From positions 6,840,884 to 6,904,883 of the forward strand of contig CM040753.1 of assembly GCA_022829145.1 (NCBI GenBank): DNA of 64,000 nt, given 5' to 3'. The notes under the pieces were generated by a model that did no database searches, had not been told where the DNA came from, and saw only the letters and a program-made list of their open reading frames with translations. The DNA is from Albula goreensis. Taxonomy: Eukaryota > Chordata > Actinopteri > Albuliformes > Albulidae. The position numbers were made by a program, and so were the translations under genes. Below are positions 1-12,526 of this stretch, piece by piece (within the stretch, counting starts at the first letter, position 1; each line of letters begins with the position of its first letter).

Positions 1-2100
1 AACCTCCATTGTTGCTCATGTGATAACTCATGAGTGCAGTGTATTTTAAAGCATTTTAACCAGATTTGTGTGTGATTGTGTGGTGCAGAGTAGTCCAGTG
101 AATCGATCAAAGTCCAAATCAGACACTGTATCTCTCAGGGCAGTATGTGAGATGAAGAGATGAGATTAGACATGGGAGATGGATGACATGTAGAACATGA
201 TGTCTCAGTCCATTAAAACCCTCCACTGATCATATACACTGCATTCTTAGTGGCATCGGAAACGTCGTATCAGTTGTTTTTCTGTTTTTGTGTTTGCATA
301 GAAATGATGTTTCATCAGGATGGGAGAAATTATCAATGACAGGTCTGAGTCTTACGTCAAAGGGCGGAGGTCCCATGCGTTTTTCATGCCTAACGTGTGA
401 GTCTGGAAGCGTCCGACAGAGAAGTTTGGTCACTTTGAGTTTCCAGCAGAAGGGCTCATAAGCTTGAGCAGTCTGGTTCTGGACCTCAATACTTAGTCAG
501 AAACCACACGGTTGGACACACTCGAGCCTTAAAAAAACTTCTCAGCATTGGTTAATCGCTGGATATGCTGCACATGGCAGGCGTGGACGCTCGGGCCAAT
601 CAGCGGTGTTAATTGGGAACAGATGGAGGTCCAGCGTCCCGCTTGTACGGTTCAGCGTGCTTCGCGGCCTCCAAAGCAGGGGAACCTCTGGCGGCGTTGT
701 CGGGTAGATTATGATTTATAATGCCTCCCAGGACTTTAGACCCGGCCTGTGTTTTGCAGGGTCTTTTGTGTCTTGTGAAACAAAGGGGGAGGCCCTGCTT
801 GTGGGCCGGTGATAAATAGCTCTGCCTTCAGGGTAAAGGGTGAAGGGCAGCCTGGCCGGGCAGAATGAGAGCACACAAACTGTAATGAGCTCCCAGCTGG
901 ATCAGGTGCAGAGGGGCAGGTGGGGGAAGAGGTGGGGAAGAGGGTGTTTGATGGAATAACCACAGTTTGTACCCGTGACCTGATGTCAGAAACAGTTCAT
1001 GGTGACGTCTTATCACACATTTGTGCCTGATCTCCACGCCCACACCAAACACTTGCTGCTCGGAGTGAATCCTGGGGGCACCAAGGGTTTTTGTGAGGAG
1101 CTGGATCTCAAGTCCAGAGGTTTGTTTCCCTCTCTGAACTCCTTTTTCTGGCCCATTTTGGTCCGCAGGTAACAGCAGCCACTTCACAGTCTGTTCTATG
1201 GCGATTTTCATAAAGACCATGGGGTCTCCCAGTGTCCTGGCATCTCCAGTGTAACTGCCTCAAAATGGCTGCCCTGCATCACCCAGGTTGGCACTACACA
1301 TTGGTGGTGGCTGATGTGTGTCCCCCTGTGTTCCCTCTGCTTTAGGTTGAAGAGAAATATTTATATTTTATGTGAATATAATCAATTAGTGTTGTTGTTC
1401 TGTGGTTTATATATGCAGACCTGACCATAACTGAAAGTGTCACTTTTATCTAAATGGAAGCTATGACCGACTGAGGTTGTGTGAATCTGCTTGCTGGAGC
1501 ATTTTTTTTTTTCCAGTTGAAAAACTCCAGTTAGTTGGATGAACCGTGCAGCTTTGGGCCCACTCACTGCAAATGGCCACCCTAGAGTACTCAGTACCTC
1601 TGGGACTTCCAGTTCTGATAAAGCCAGTTAATCTTTCCCCATGCTTGTTAATGGGTTTCTCTCATCCTGTCTGAATCTTTTAGAGCTTTTAGTGCCATTC
1701 AGCCTAATTGTGCTTCAGTTCCTGCAAACCACACTGCTGGCGCCTTTTGCATTGGCACCAAGAAAAAGTTCAGTCATGTTTTGTCCAATCTGGTGATGGA
1801 TAAGAACGACGAAGAGGAATGTTGCCGGAAATGAGGGGTTGGAGTCAGTCCCATAATAGGTTTTGCAGGTGAATGTGCAGAAAAACACAGATTTGGTTGT
1901 TGGTGTGCAGGTGTCAGTACTAGTTGGCACTAAGCATGTTGGTGAGTTCAGTCTATGTCCCTCTGAGGGTGAATGAAACAGCCAGACTGACAGCTGGGCT
2001 GGAGGTCCTCAAGCTCTCTGTTACATCTGTCAAAACAACTGCAAGAAATAATGCCTTTTCTTGATTCGGCTCATTTGCTGAATGAGATCAGCATTTGCCT
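1..2100. other. Non-coding, upstream of svil
   Basis: No credible exon. The part from about 500 to 960 has AT-rich core motifs (ttaattgg, gataaatag) between GC-richer blocks, a texture often seen in conserved non-coding elements, but I cannot show conservation. Confidence 0.5.
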
Positions 2101-2106
2101 TAGCCA

Positions 2107-2224
2107 CGTGTGTGTGTGTGTGTGCGTGCGTGCGTGCAGTGCAGCATGCACACATCCATGCCTTTGTATGCGCATGTGTCTGTGTGCATATGTGCACGTG
2201 TGTATATGTGTATATGTGTGCATG
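2107..2224. repeat. Degenerate (TG)n microsatellite
   Basis: Alternating TG/CG/TA dinucleotides over about 118 bp with interruptions. It generates cysteine/valine-rich false reading frames on both strands. Confidence 0.9.
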
Positions 2225-2509
2225 TGGGTTGTTTTGTAGTGTATGCTTTGTGGAAACGGCAACAGTGAAGGAAATATGGACACCTATTCATTTAAAAAAG
2301 TGATGTTGGTTTTTTTTTTTTTTTTTCCAGTTTGTTGTTTTGAAGTCGAGCCAGTTAAGAGCACCAATCAGGTTGCTCTCCTTCACATTCTAACTCGACC
2401 TAGTTCTGTGTCTCTGCCGTCGATTGTTGTCTGGTGATTTATGTCGTTTTTTTCCAAAACCAGCACTCCAGTGGGAGGGAGAGGAAAGGAAGCTTTAGGT
2501 GTTGACCAG

Positions 2510-2860
2510 GGAAGGGAAGTGGTGCTGGCTGTCTTGGCCCGATGTCTGGGGCCCGCCGCCAGCAGTGTCACGGGAGGCCAAGCAGTCGACAGCCTTCACC
2601 ATCACTGCCCCGCCCCTTCCCGACTGCCTGGGGGATTGTGGGCCGCCACAGGCGTCGAGCAGCATGGAGGGGAACGTAGCCGGGTCATGTGACCGGTTCA
2701 CGGCCCCGCCTGGCCCGGGGAGCTCCTAAAGGGGCAATAGTAGTTTTAGGAGGAGGGACAGGGACAGATACTGCGCTCAGGGAGAGGTGATAAGAGGAGC
2801 ATCCATGGCGTCTGATGGAGGAGGCCCAGTGGAACGTGAGCCATTTCCCTTCCCTCCATT
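2510..2860. promoter_or_regulatory. GC/CpG-rich patch, possible upstream regulatory element or leader exon
   Basis: This is markedly GC-rich against its flanks, with GC-box-like cccgcccc and several CG dinucleotides. It ends near an ATG (2804) and a donor-like gaac|gtgagc at 2837-2842. It could be an upstream promoter or non-coding leader exon, but nothing ties it to svil. Confidence 0.3.
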
Positions 2861-4535
2861 TCTGCGCTTTTTTTCCGCCGCGCACATCCACGCATGTGGT
2901 CTGTGTGTTAATCCATGTGCGGGTGCATGCATGCTCACGTGGGTGCTGCATCCATGTGTGTATGTTTGCATTTGCGTGTGTGTAACGCAGCTTGGATGTT
3001 CAATTCTCAGACGGGCACTACTGTTTTACTCTGAATTTGTTTCAATGAATATTCTGCTGTATCAACAGACAGTATGTTAAAATAATAAGCTGTTTAAGTC
3101 GCTCTTGATAGGAGCGCGTAATATATACATTAAAGTAAAAGCCCATCTATCCTCAGGTCAGTTTTGAGGGACAGGGGCCCTGTCTTTGCGATGTTAGTGG
3201 GGCACCAGCTGGTCGGGTCATATCGGGGGAAGTGGAGGAACAGTACAGTAAAGCAGTCTCTTCAGTCATCAGAGGCGACAGCACCGATAAACTGAGCTGA
3301 AATATGGTGCCCTCGGCTTCTCTCCCTGAGTGGGACCGCTTTGAAGACCTTATCCCTGCCTCCTCGTCTCTTCCCTGCTCGTCTGGGAAGGCTAAATGAA
3401 ATCTCATGCCTCTTAAATGCACATCCAACATGTCATGAAGTTTTATGGAGTGGATCTGTTGTGGTCGAAAGGAGAGTGAAAGCGCTGCTGGTGCACATGC
3501 TAGTCCAGTGTGCTGGATGAGCAGAGATCAGAGGAGATTTGGTATTGTTCTGGTGCTACCGCGTGCTATGTCTTGCTGCCGCATCTGGGTGCATTTTAAT
3601 GTAATTGCATTTTTATAATTGAAGGAGAAAGCGCACATGGCAGACGGATGTTGGTTATAAATCTGAGAGATTTCTGAAAGCGTTAAGCACTACTGGGTGG
3701 CTTCATCGGTTGATGTTCCTCTTGGGTTTTAGTCTTAGGAAAGTTGGGGTACACACCTCTGTTTGTGGGGTCCGGTGTAATTATTTCCTGCTTCCTGTTC
3801 CCACCAGTTACTTATTTCTAAAAAGCTGTATGCTCCAGTTTTGTTTCGCTCTTGTACTGCTCCATTGCAAAATATTTTCTGCCAGTGTTTTCACTGCAGT
3901 CAGAGGCTGTATCTCATAACTTTATCACATTTTTTAAGGTCAAATAAATTACTGAACAGATTTCTTCCCTTGTCATGGGGTGAAAATTTTGTCTGTAATT
4001 TAAAAATGAGATGTTTAGTTTTTGTGTTGTACGCTCCAAAAATAATAAAAGGCGTCATCACAAAAAAAAAAAAAAAAAGTGACAGCAGCAGGGGTTGGAA
4101 TGAAATCCTGAAATGGATTGGCCCTCTTTGCATCCCCCTGGATTGAAACCTCAGAGGGAATTCTGGAGCGCTCCCTTGGAATGTGGTCCAGTTTGGCCGG
4201 TGGGGGTCGGTGCAGCCGGAGCAGAACCCTGTTCTCAGGTCTGTGGCGCTGCGAGGTGTCCGCTCATTCCTGTGGCCAGTGATGAGGAAAGCTGCGGTCA
4301 TGACCATAGTCCATCAAGGTCTGGATGACAGACGCTCTCTCAAACGACTGTCTCCATTGTAAGTGTGTGTTTATGCCTTTTTTTTTTTTTTTTTTTTCTT
4401 GGTCTTGTTTTGTTCTGTCTCAGCCATATGTTAAGCTGAATTATGCTATGGACAGTGACAGAAAATTATAATAAATGGGAATGGATGCAGTCACTGCTTA
4501 TTTAAATTTAAATCTAACATGTATAATATGCAATA
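2861..4535. other. Non-coding; A-tract with upstream AATAAA
   Basis: No exon supported. AATAAA at 4044-4049 is followed after 12 bases by A17 (4062-4078), the form of a retroposed 3' end or a genuine poly(A) site. A T19 run lies at about 4379-4397. Confidence 0.5.
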
Positions 4536-4539
4536 CCTT

Positions 4540-4770
4540 AAGTTAATTCAGTTAAGTTCAAATCAATTCAAAGCAAAATCAATTTATTTGTATATTCACA
4601 TTTCACAATGTATTTGTTGCAATGTCTTTCACAGAAGACCCCCACAAAAGCAAGCCCAGAGCAGTTTTGTTAAAGCAAACTCCCTGGTAGTATAACAAAT
4701 GGAAAGAAACCTTGAGAGAAACAAGACTCATGAAGATGAACCATGCTCTGGCTGGTTCAGGGGAAAAAAC
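4540..4770 (+). repeat. Teleost dispersed repeat, decayed copy
   Basis: The order caaatcaattcaaagcaa, aatttatttgtata, cagagcagttttg, then gaaagaaaccttgagagaaa and caagactcatgaagatgaac matches a short interspersed repeat that I recognise from many teleost introns. I do not recall its formal family name. It has no coding capacity. Boundaries are approximate. Confidence 0.65.
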
Positions 4771-6510
4771 AAAATTGTATGATAGATGACAATGAGAGTT
4801 GCATTTAGGTGAAGCAGCTCAGTTGGTTTTCACATGTTCTGTAGGCATGAAGAGGACTTTGGGAGATGAGTAAGAGAAGTTTCTTTTTTTTCCTTTTTTC
4901 CCCTCTTTCTTCCATCCTAGCATTGTTTTGGAATGTTGGCCGCTGTTTTTGGGAGGTGGGGGTGGGTGGGTGGGGTGGGGGTGTTGAGTAGTGGAAAGCT
5001 TTCAGTCATGCTGACACTTTTGCGCGGACCAGCATGCTTTGCCATAAACAGACTCCATTACATCACGCTTTTAAATTGGAGTCATGCTCACTGCATGCCT
5101 TCTCCGGGTTCTGAGCGCCGATGAGCAGTGCCAGCCTCAGAACCCGGGCCCACTAATTAGAGGGAAAGTGTCTCGTCCCCGGGCCTTCACAGTCGCCTGC
5201 CACTGGAGTTTCCCCGCACAAAGCCCCCTCACTGAGCCGTCACAGGGCCCGTTTGGGAAGTTTTCCCAGACCCCTGCACGCTCTCGACAGCCCTCAATGA
5301 ATAAATGTTCCCTCATATAAAAAAAAAAAAAAAAAAAAAAAAGGAAAAAAGGATGAAAATCCTAACCGTTTCCATTTTAAAAAAAAAAAAAAAAAAAGGT
5401 CAAATATTCAGTTGGTAGCTTTTTATTTATTTGCCTGCGCTGTATCGGTCAACTAAGTCACATGAGGTGGATTGCGCAATTCATCTGGGTTGAGAGGAAT
5501 TATTTCTGAATGTGCGGCGTCTATGTTGTGCACTAGAGGGCACTCTCTGTTGTGGAAACCAGTTATCATTGCACAAGGCTTCACACTTTGAACTGGAGGA
5601 TCCCTGCAGTTCCAGCAGCAGGGTCAGTGTATTGCTGGTATAGCTGACCTCTCCCTGTTAAACCCCCCATCACCTGACTGACCAGCTGACTCCCAGTGAC
5701 CCACTGCAACCCTTTTGAAGTTTTTGTTGTGCCTTTCCCCCTTTAATATGAGCCAACAATGTGCCCAACCCCCAAAACATGGGTATTTCTGAAGACCCAA
5801 TACCTTCAGTCATGCAAGCTCTTCACTGGGGTACAGCTTTGCCAGTCTGTTTGCCACTGTAACTGCTTTTTAATTCCATTAAATTGCTAGGTCATTTTGT
5901 GGAGCTATTTTCTGTTCTACACCAGGGCTTAATTGTATGGTCTCAACTTGCTTGGGATATCACTGGTAACATGAGACCAGGTCTGTAAGTGTTCAGTCCT
6001 GTCTTTCGTCATTCGAGGTCCTGATCAAAGTGTTTGGCATCATTTGTAGCCAAACTGAGCGTTGTCTTTCTCATTTTGTGCCCTTGCTGGTGTTGCCACA
6101 AACCGCACTTAGAGCACTGGAAACGGTCTCCACGCTGCTTACATCCCCAAACATGGTTTCCGTCTATGATGATGGAGCCACGGTGTGTTTGCCTAAGAGG
6201 TTCCTGGCGATTACTGCAGCGTCACTCAGGGCATGTCAAAGCATAATGCGTTTGGAGGGATGGGAAAGCACTGAGAGCTGGAAATACAAAAGCAGAGTCC
6301 AGCCTTCTCAGCTTGGCAGGAGAAACCATGACTAAAGCGGGAGTGCATCTCACTCTGGAGAGCTCGCAGTTGATGTCCTCTGAATGCTCTTTTTGTTTTG
6401 CAGGCCATAGGACTGGTCCAACAACTTGGAATTGCAAATGTGACACCAGCCCTTGGTTACAAACAAAAAGAATTACTTTAGTTCTGATTTTGCAACGTTG
6501 CAGTATATAT
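4771..6510. other. Non-coding; two A-tracts
   Basis: AATAAA at 5300-5305 is followed after 13 bases by A24 (5319-5342), with a second A-run at about 5379-5397. No exon is supported. The rest is ordinary intergenic sequence. Confidence 0.5.
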
Positions 6511-6514
6511 TATG

Positions 6515-6530
6515 TATATGTGTGTATGTG

Positions 6531-6580
<50 letters not shown>
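6515..6580. repeat. (TA/TG)n microsatellite
   Basis: A short TA alternation passes into about 34 bp of TG repeats. Confidence 0.9.
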
Positions 6581-6929
6581 CGCACTCGCTTACATCAGTA
6601 GAAAAATGCAACTTGATATGCAATTTGCAACTTTATTCACAGGATAATCATACTTTAAGAAACATTTCTTCAAACTAAGCAAAACTCTCTTGTTAGGATA
6701 AGAAAAATGTTCTTGATGAGATGTCTTAAAGAAGGAGTATAGCACTGAATCAAGAAAAATAATCTTGTTGGGAAAATACTGGGGAATAAAATCAATCTTT
6801 AAACCATAAAAACAAGAGTTACCCTCTGTGTGGTGTATAATACAGTTTATGTATTATAAATTGTTTTATAAATACAGTGTTGGATTCAAGTTAAAGAGCA
6901 TTAAGTGAAGAGAAGGTTTCCAAATGCAT

Positions 6930-7700
6930 TTGTTTCCCTGCGTTTCTAGAAAAAGAGGTTCTGGCCTGAGCGCTCAGTCTCACGGTGGAATGAATGTCCT
7001 GCTGGCAGCGTGGACCGCGCCTGGGCAACCCGAGCTTTCTGCTGGACCCTGTCCAGAAAGGGCCATTACCTCACCCCAAACACAGCCGCTAAATTTACCG
7101 CCGGCATCATTCCCGTCCGCCTCGCTCCTCTGCAGCCGCTGGACCCGATCGGGACTCTCAAGAAAAGCTTACGCCGTCACCCAACGATGCATCTGACCTT
7201 TACACCACCACGGTCACGGTCGGGCGCATGCCAGATTCCGCGCGGTTGAGACACGCACAGAAAAGGGCGACTGCCGTAGGAAGTTTGGATTTGCTGCAGG
7301 TAACTCATCCAGTGGGCCCGGCTGACGGGCATCGCGGTATCTTTTTCCTTTTTTGTAACCACCGCCCCGCACAGTAGCCGCTGTCCAGCCCTTCCTTTAC
7401 AGCCTGGTATAGGGTTACTGTTAGTAGAGGTCACTCGGTGTCGGATGAGAGGGAAGGCCAACGTTTTGAGGAGCCGGGCCGCTCCTCCGCCCGCTCGTTT
7501 AATCGTGCTCAAAATGAGCCCTGAGCGGTGTGTCTGATCTCCCGTTCACTGCCATTATCAGAGGCGCCGAGAGGAGATGAGTCCCAGAGACGCCTCCTGA
7601 GACCGCTCTGAGCGGCCGCCGAAATAAAGCATCCCGTCTCCCGGTGTGAAACGGTGTTAGTATGGGGCGCCAGGAGACATCCGTCCGGAATGCTGTGAGT
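6930..7700. promoter_or_regulatory. CpG-rich patch, possible regulatory element
   Basis: CG dinucleotides are frequent through about 6960-7690 (for example gagcggccgccgaaataaa, cattcccgtccgcctcgc), whereas the flanks are CpG-poor. No matching coding exon was found on either strand. This is compatible with an unmethylated element such as an alternative upstream svil promoter; it is equally possible it serves another gene. Confidence 0.35.
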
Positions 7701-8955
7701 CAGAATAAGTGGCCGGCGTTAACCTGAAGCATATTTAAGAAGTGGAATGTACTGATGTTTTTCAGTTGTTTCCTTATCAATGCGTTAGCTCTTAACAACC
7801 GTTCATGTGGCCACAGGGTGTGCTTTTTTTTTTATTTTGATCAGGTATTAATTGATAAGCAAAATTAACCCCTGCCCCCCACAACCAGCCATGGGTTTCT
7901 TGAGTTGTGACCTTGCTGCAGAACTTGACTGCCTGCTCTCCCTCTGTCTGCTAGAGACCTGTTAGACCGTTACTATCCATTTTGACGGGCCCTCTCTCGC
8001 CCACACTCCTCCGCTCCTCCCATCATTCACCGTACTGAGTGAGCAGCTCCCTTGGTAGTGACTGGCAGTAAGAACATCTCCCCACTAGAGGGCGAAAAAT
8101 AGCCAGATACTCAGCAGAGGAACAGTGCAGCAGCTGTTCAGTTTGAATGAGTCTTCATGTTTCGATGAAGCACATGCTTTTGTAAATTATAATGTTCTCT
8201 TGACATTAGCTGTTGAATGTAGAAATGACAATAATATTGATAAGTGCAGTTACACATCACCTTTCAAGTGTTTTACATTGGGGGCATGCCTACATTCTTC
8301 AGACATATGGAAGAAGTGATCTTGTTTATGATTTCATTGATTACATATCTGATTTATTTTGATTTGTATGTTTTAAACCATATGGTGGACATTAACTGAC
8401 ACGTGCTTTCATCATCTTAGAACCAGAAAGGGTGAGTCTCCAGTGAGCAGAAGCAGATTGCGGATAAAATTGTAAGCACAGCTCGAGAGGCAAAATATAA
8501 ACAAGCTTTGCGTCAGTTTGTCCTTAGTTGTCCGAAGGGTTGACACTTTTTTTTTTTTTTTGTTTCTTTTCAAGGCCCAGTAGATGTAGATGGTGATCCC
8601 GTTTGAGTGCGTGGTTACCACGGTTTCAGCAGTTACTGAGGAAAGCCTAAGGGGGCGGGGATCGTTGTTCGAGCAGCTGATTTGATCCCTTTGAGTTTTG
8701 GAGGCTATTTATGGCGTATTCGCCACTATCAAAGCCCCAGTGTTCAAGCCATAAATGGCTGCCCCTCTGAGCGGCAGTCTGGCCTGCCACGCTCCCTGGT
8801 AGCGCTGAGCTGTCCGGGCCACGTTGAAGGACCAGAATCCAGAGCTCTCCGGCGTCCAAGAAGTTCAGGACCAGAGAACTTTCCAGAGAACAGTGTGTTC
8901 ACACAACTGTTTTTTGTTTAGGACTAATCCAAAAAACACTTGGAATATTGCTTCC
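7701..8955. other. Non-coding
   Basis: Nothing recognised beyond short T-runs. Confidence 0.5.
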
Positions 8956-8959
8956 TGGA

Positions 8960-9122
8960 GACCCCTCCCTCCCCCTTCCTCTCTTTCACTCCCTTTTGCT
9001 CTATCATTTCCTCCTCCCCCCACTCCCTAAATCTCTCTCTCTCATTTTCACTAGCGTCAATAGCCTCTCTCTTACCCCCCAACCCACTCTCTCTCTCTAT
9101 CTGTACACCCCTCTCCCCCTTC

Positions 9123-9193
<71 letters not shown>

Positions 9194-9215
9194 CTCCCCC
9201 TCTCCCCTGTTGTGA
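8960..9215. repeat. Pyrimidine tract with (TC)n core
   Basis: About 250 bp of almost pure C/T on the + strand, with an uninterrupted (CT)n core at 9127-9189. Long mirror-symmetric tracts of this kind can form triplex DNA. Confidence 0.93.
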
Positions 9216-10920
9216 TTTATTTGGTCCTGCAGTGTGAGAGCGGAAAGCACCGTTTCTAAATTTGTAAGGTCCTGAATCACCCCAGCTGTAGATGCGGCTG
9301 CCACACATTGCTCCTGAGTGAACACGCCGAGGGGCCGGGCCTCCGACCAGTGTCACTCCTGTCCTTTCATCCCTCCCAGCCAGTGACCTTCTGCAAAAAG
9401 GCCCAACAACTACGGACCTTTACCTCTACCCCCTCCCCCCTGAATTCAAGATTTTTTTTTCATTTGCCCCCCAAAAGTGACGGACCCTTTACTACCTGTT
9501 ACCCCAGACGCAACATTCTTTGAACTTCTAATGTAGCGACCAGAAAAGGAATCGCATTGAAGTAAGTACCTGCTTACCTGCTTTTGTCCTGTTTGGCTGA
9601 TGATGTTTCTTAATTCCAGAACAGGGAGGCCCTTCAGGAAAGCCTTTCTTATTCTTTTTCGGATGGTCTTAGACCCTTGGTGAAAGAATTTTAAAGAATT
9701 AATACAGTTTTTTGTGGGGTGGGGGGTTATCCACAGTGCTGTGCTTTTTGCTTGTTTTGGAACTTTTACAAAATAACTAGCTGGTGAGAATGAGCCGCAC
9801 AGAGTGTGCTGTGATCAGAAAATCAGAAAGAATTCAGAGATAAACTGTTTAACAAACACATGGCTGTGTTTGTACAATCACACACTTCCATCTTTCCTTA
9901 AAGGAGCATTTCAACTTCCCACTTTGTGTGTGTGTTTTCTTTTTTCTCATTTTACCCTGAACTTTGGGGATCTGTGCACTGTATATTATGAAGGCTGTCT
10001 GTACCAGCTCCTGACATGTTAATGTCCCTTCTATCAGCCACTTGATACTTGATTAGTTATTCGGTTCAAGCCTTAAATTCCAGCTGGAGAAATTTGCTAT
10101 TGAAAATTCTCAGGAAAGTTCTAACATGTGCTGATTGGCTCAGCTCTTTGCAGGGTTGATGTTTGTTATTTAGTTTTTCTCTGCTATATTTTGATGTGAA
10201 TCATGCAGAATGGTTAACAGAGGTATTGGAGTGGCCATGCAGGATTGGTTGTTGCTCATTTGTGATTTTTTTTTTTTTCCATGGTGAACTGTCCCAGTTT
10301 CTGTCTCTGTGCTGTTCATAACCCATCCCTGTTTTTTGTTTTGTTTTGTTTGTTGCTCTCTAAACATCGTTAGTGGTGATGATATGGAAAATCACTTATC
10401 AGCGATGAGCGAAGTCCCACATCAGGGTTCGGATGCTTAAAAGCTTTGCTGCTTTCCATGAACTGTTGGACAAAAGTCAATTCTTAAGTCTGTGGGTTTT
10501 GATGGGATTAGTATGGCTTTCAAAATAAGGAAAACAGATTTACCTGTTAAATCCTTTTTTTTTGTGAATCACTATACATCATAATCATAATTACCGATGA
10601 AATCCGAGAAGTGAAATTATTTAAAATTGCCCTGTCTGAGTGGGGAGATTTTTGGGTTGGTATTCCATGTATCACATTGGCTGTGGATTCTCCTGTTCAC
10701 AGTTGCTTTAGAGGGTTGTAATGTCCTGTGGAGCACGCTGAAGTTAAGAATGATGGAGTGATGTATGTGTGCTTGAACTGAGCGCAGTGCTGGGCCTTTT
10801 TGTTCAGTGACAGGCCGGGCCAGGAGCTCAGGCCTGCGACTGCAGCTGCTCACTGTGCTGCACCTGCCCTCCCTGTCAAACAGACAGGCAGAAATAGAGC
10901 CCAACTGCCAAACTGCTGAG
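9216..10920. other. Non-coding
   Basis: No exon or repeat family recognised. Confidence 0.5.
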
Positions 10921-10925
10921 GGCAC

Positions 10926-10935
10926 GCACACACGG

Positions 10936-10967
<32 letters not shown>

Positions 10968-11265
10968 CACACACACACACACAAAACTCTATCACACACA
11001 CTTACACATTTACTCATACCCACATGCAAACACATATTCACACCTACACACACACATTTACACTCACCCACACAAACATTTACACACACTCACAGATATG
11101 TATATGAGCTCATACACACTCACATTCAGGAGCGTACACAGACATGTGCGCGCACACACACATGCACATGCATGAGCACATACACACACTCACAAAAATA
11201 TACATGAGTGCATACACACACTCACAAACATATACACGAGTTCATACACAAACATGAATATACAA
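10926..11265. repeat. (CA)n microsatellite and degenerate CA-rich array
   Basis: A dense CA core (10936-10982) is followed by about 280 bp of CA-rich sequence with diverged longer-period units (for example acatacacacactcacaaa). Confidence 0.9.
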
Positions 11266-11599
11266 CAATTAGATATTGAGACAATATGTACTTTATGATA
11301 TCAACTAATTGCATACATTTTTCAAATTTCATAACCTTTGTAGGATAATTTTACGAGCTGTTATTCCTCTGGTGTTTGCAGAGAGCTATCCCAGTGCAAC
11401 TACAAATGTATCGTTTAGATAATAAACCACTAATAAAGTCAGAGCTTGTAACAAGGTTTGGGGGGGTTGTACTTTTCCGCAGTGTCACTTGTTTGATTTC
11501 CATTATGGAAAAACGTGCATTTATTTATTTAGAAGGGAAACTGCAGTGTGGCCTGTTCTCCCCCACTTTGAGGAAATATCAGGGTCTTCTTCATGATCA

Positions 11600-11930
11600 G
11601 GCTGAAGACATGGCTCACCCTGTCCATTACACACGTGTGAATCGTTTAATTAGCCCTGTTGGGTAACTGTTTATTTTTAGCCACCCTCTATAAATACTCC
11701 TCAGTTAAGCATAGCTTAATTGGCTGAGGTTGATCTCGTTTCCGGCTTGAAGGAGTGTTGGTTGAGGGAACTGGATCCCTTTGGGTTCCTGTGGTGTGAA
11801 AGCAGCATCGTTAACCTGACGGAGGGGTTGCACCTGTGTGCGCAAGCAAACCAACGCAAGGCATACAAGCTGAGTCACCAATCCACTGAAATCTTCCTGC
11901 AGCTGGGGTCAGCTGCTGGCTCACTGGGGT
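11600..11930. promoter_or_regulatory. Candidate muscle-type enhancer (MEF2-like and E-box sites)
   Basis: A perfect MEF2-type site on the minus strand (ttatttttag, 11671-11680) lies seven bases from a near-consensus ctataaatac (11688-11697). CAGCTG E-boxes occur near 11902 and 11912, and an ACGTG core near 11632. The archvillin form is muscle-enriched, so a muscle enhancer 16 kb upstream is plausible. Such motifs are common by chance. Confidence 0.3.
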
Positions 11931-12150
11931 CCTGCAGTCCGTTCACACCAACTGTTGTTTTTCTGCTTGGTTTAAAAAAAAAAAAAAAAACATGTAATTG
12001 TAATCGATGTTGTGTTCCACACCGCCCCCTGCTGTTGCCTTGTAACTCTCCACTCTGCTGCCGGATTGGTCGACCTTGGTTTATGTCATGTGGATAGTCA
12101 GGGTCAGTGATCTCATTGGTTGATTAGCTGACCAAGCTTCAGGTCCGGGC

Positions 12151-12495
12151 TGGTGATATTTACCCCAGTGTAATTCTGGTACGGATGACGCGCGCCCGTT
12201 TTTTGGTTTGGCAGGTGCTTTGCTCCTCAGCTGTGTGCCGCCAGGGCTTCAGCTGTTCGGAATCAAGTTCACCAGTCAGTGGCTGCATGGATTGGTTCTC
12301 ATTGCAGCCCTTATTGCTCATGGCCAAGGTTTAGGGTGGCATTAGTTTGTCAAGGCAGTGTCATGGCAACGGAGTGGGACACATTGCCTTGGCTGAGAGA
12401 GGGGGGTTTTCAGAGGTTATCTCAGGTCATGGCGTGCATGTGTGTTTTTGTGTATGTGTGAGCATGAGCATGCATGTGCAGGAGTGTGCGTGAGC

Positions 12496-12526
<31 letters not shown>

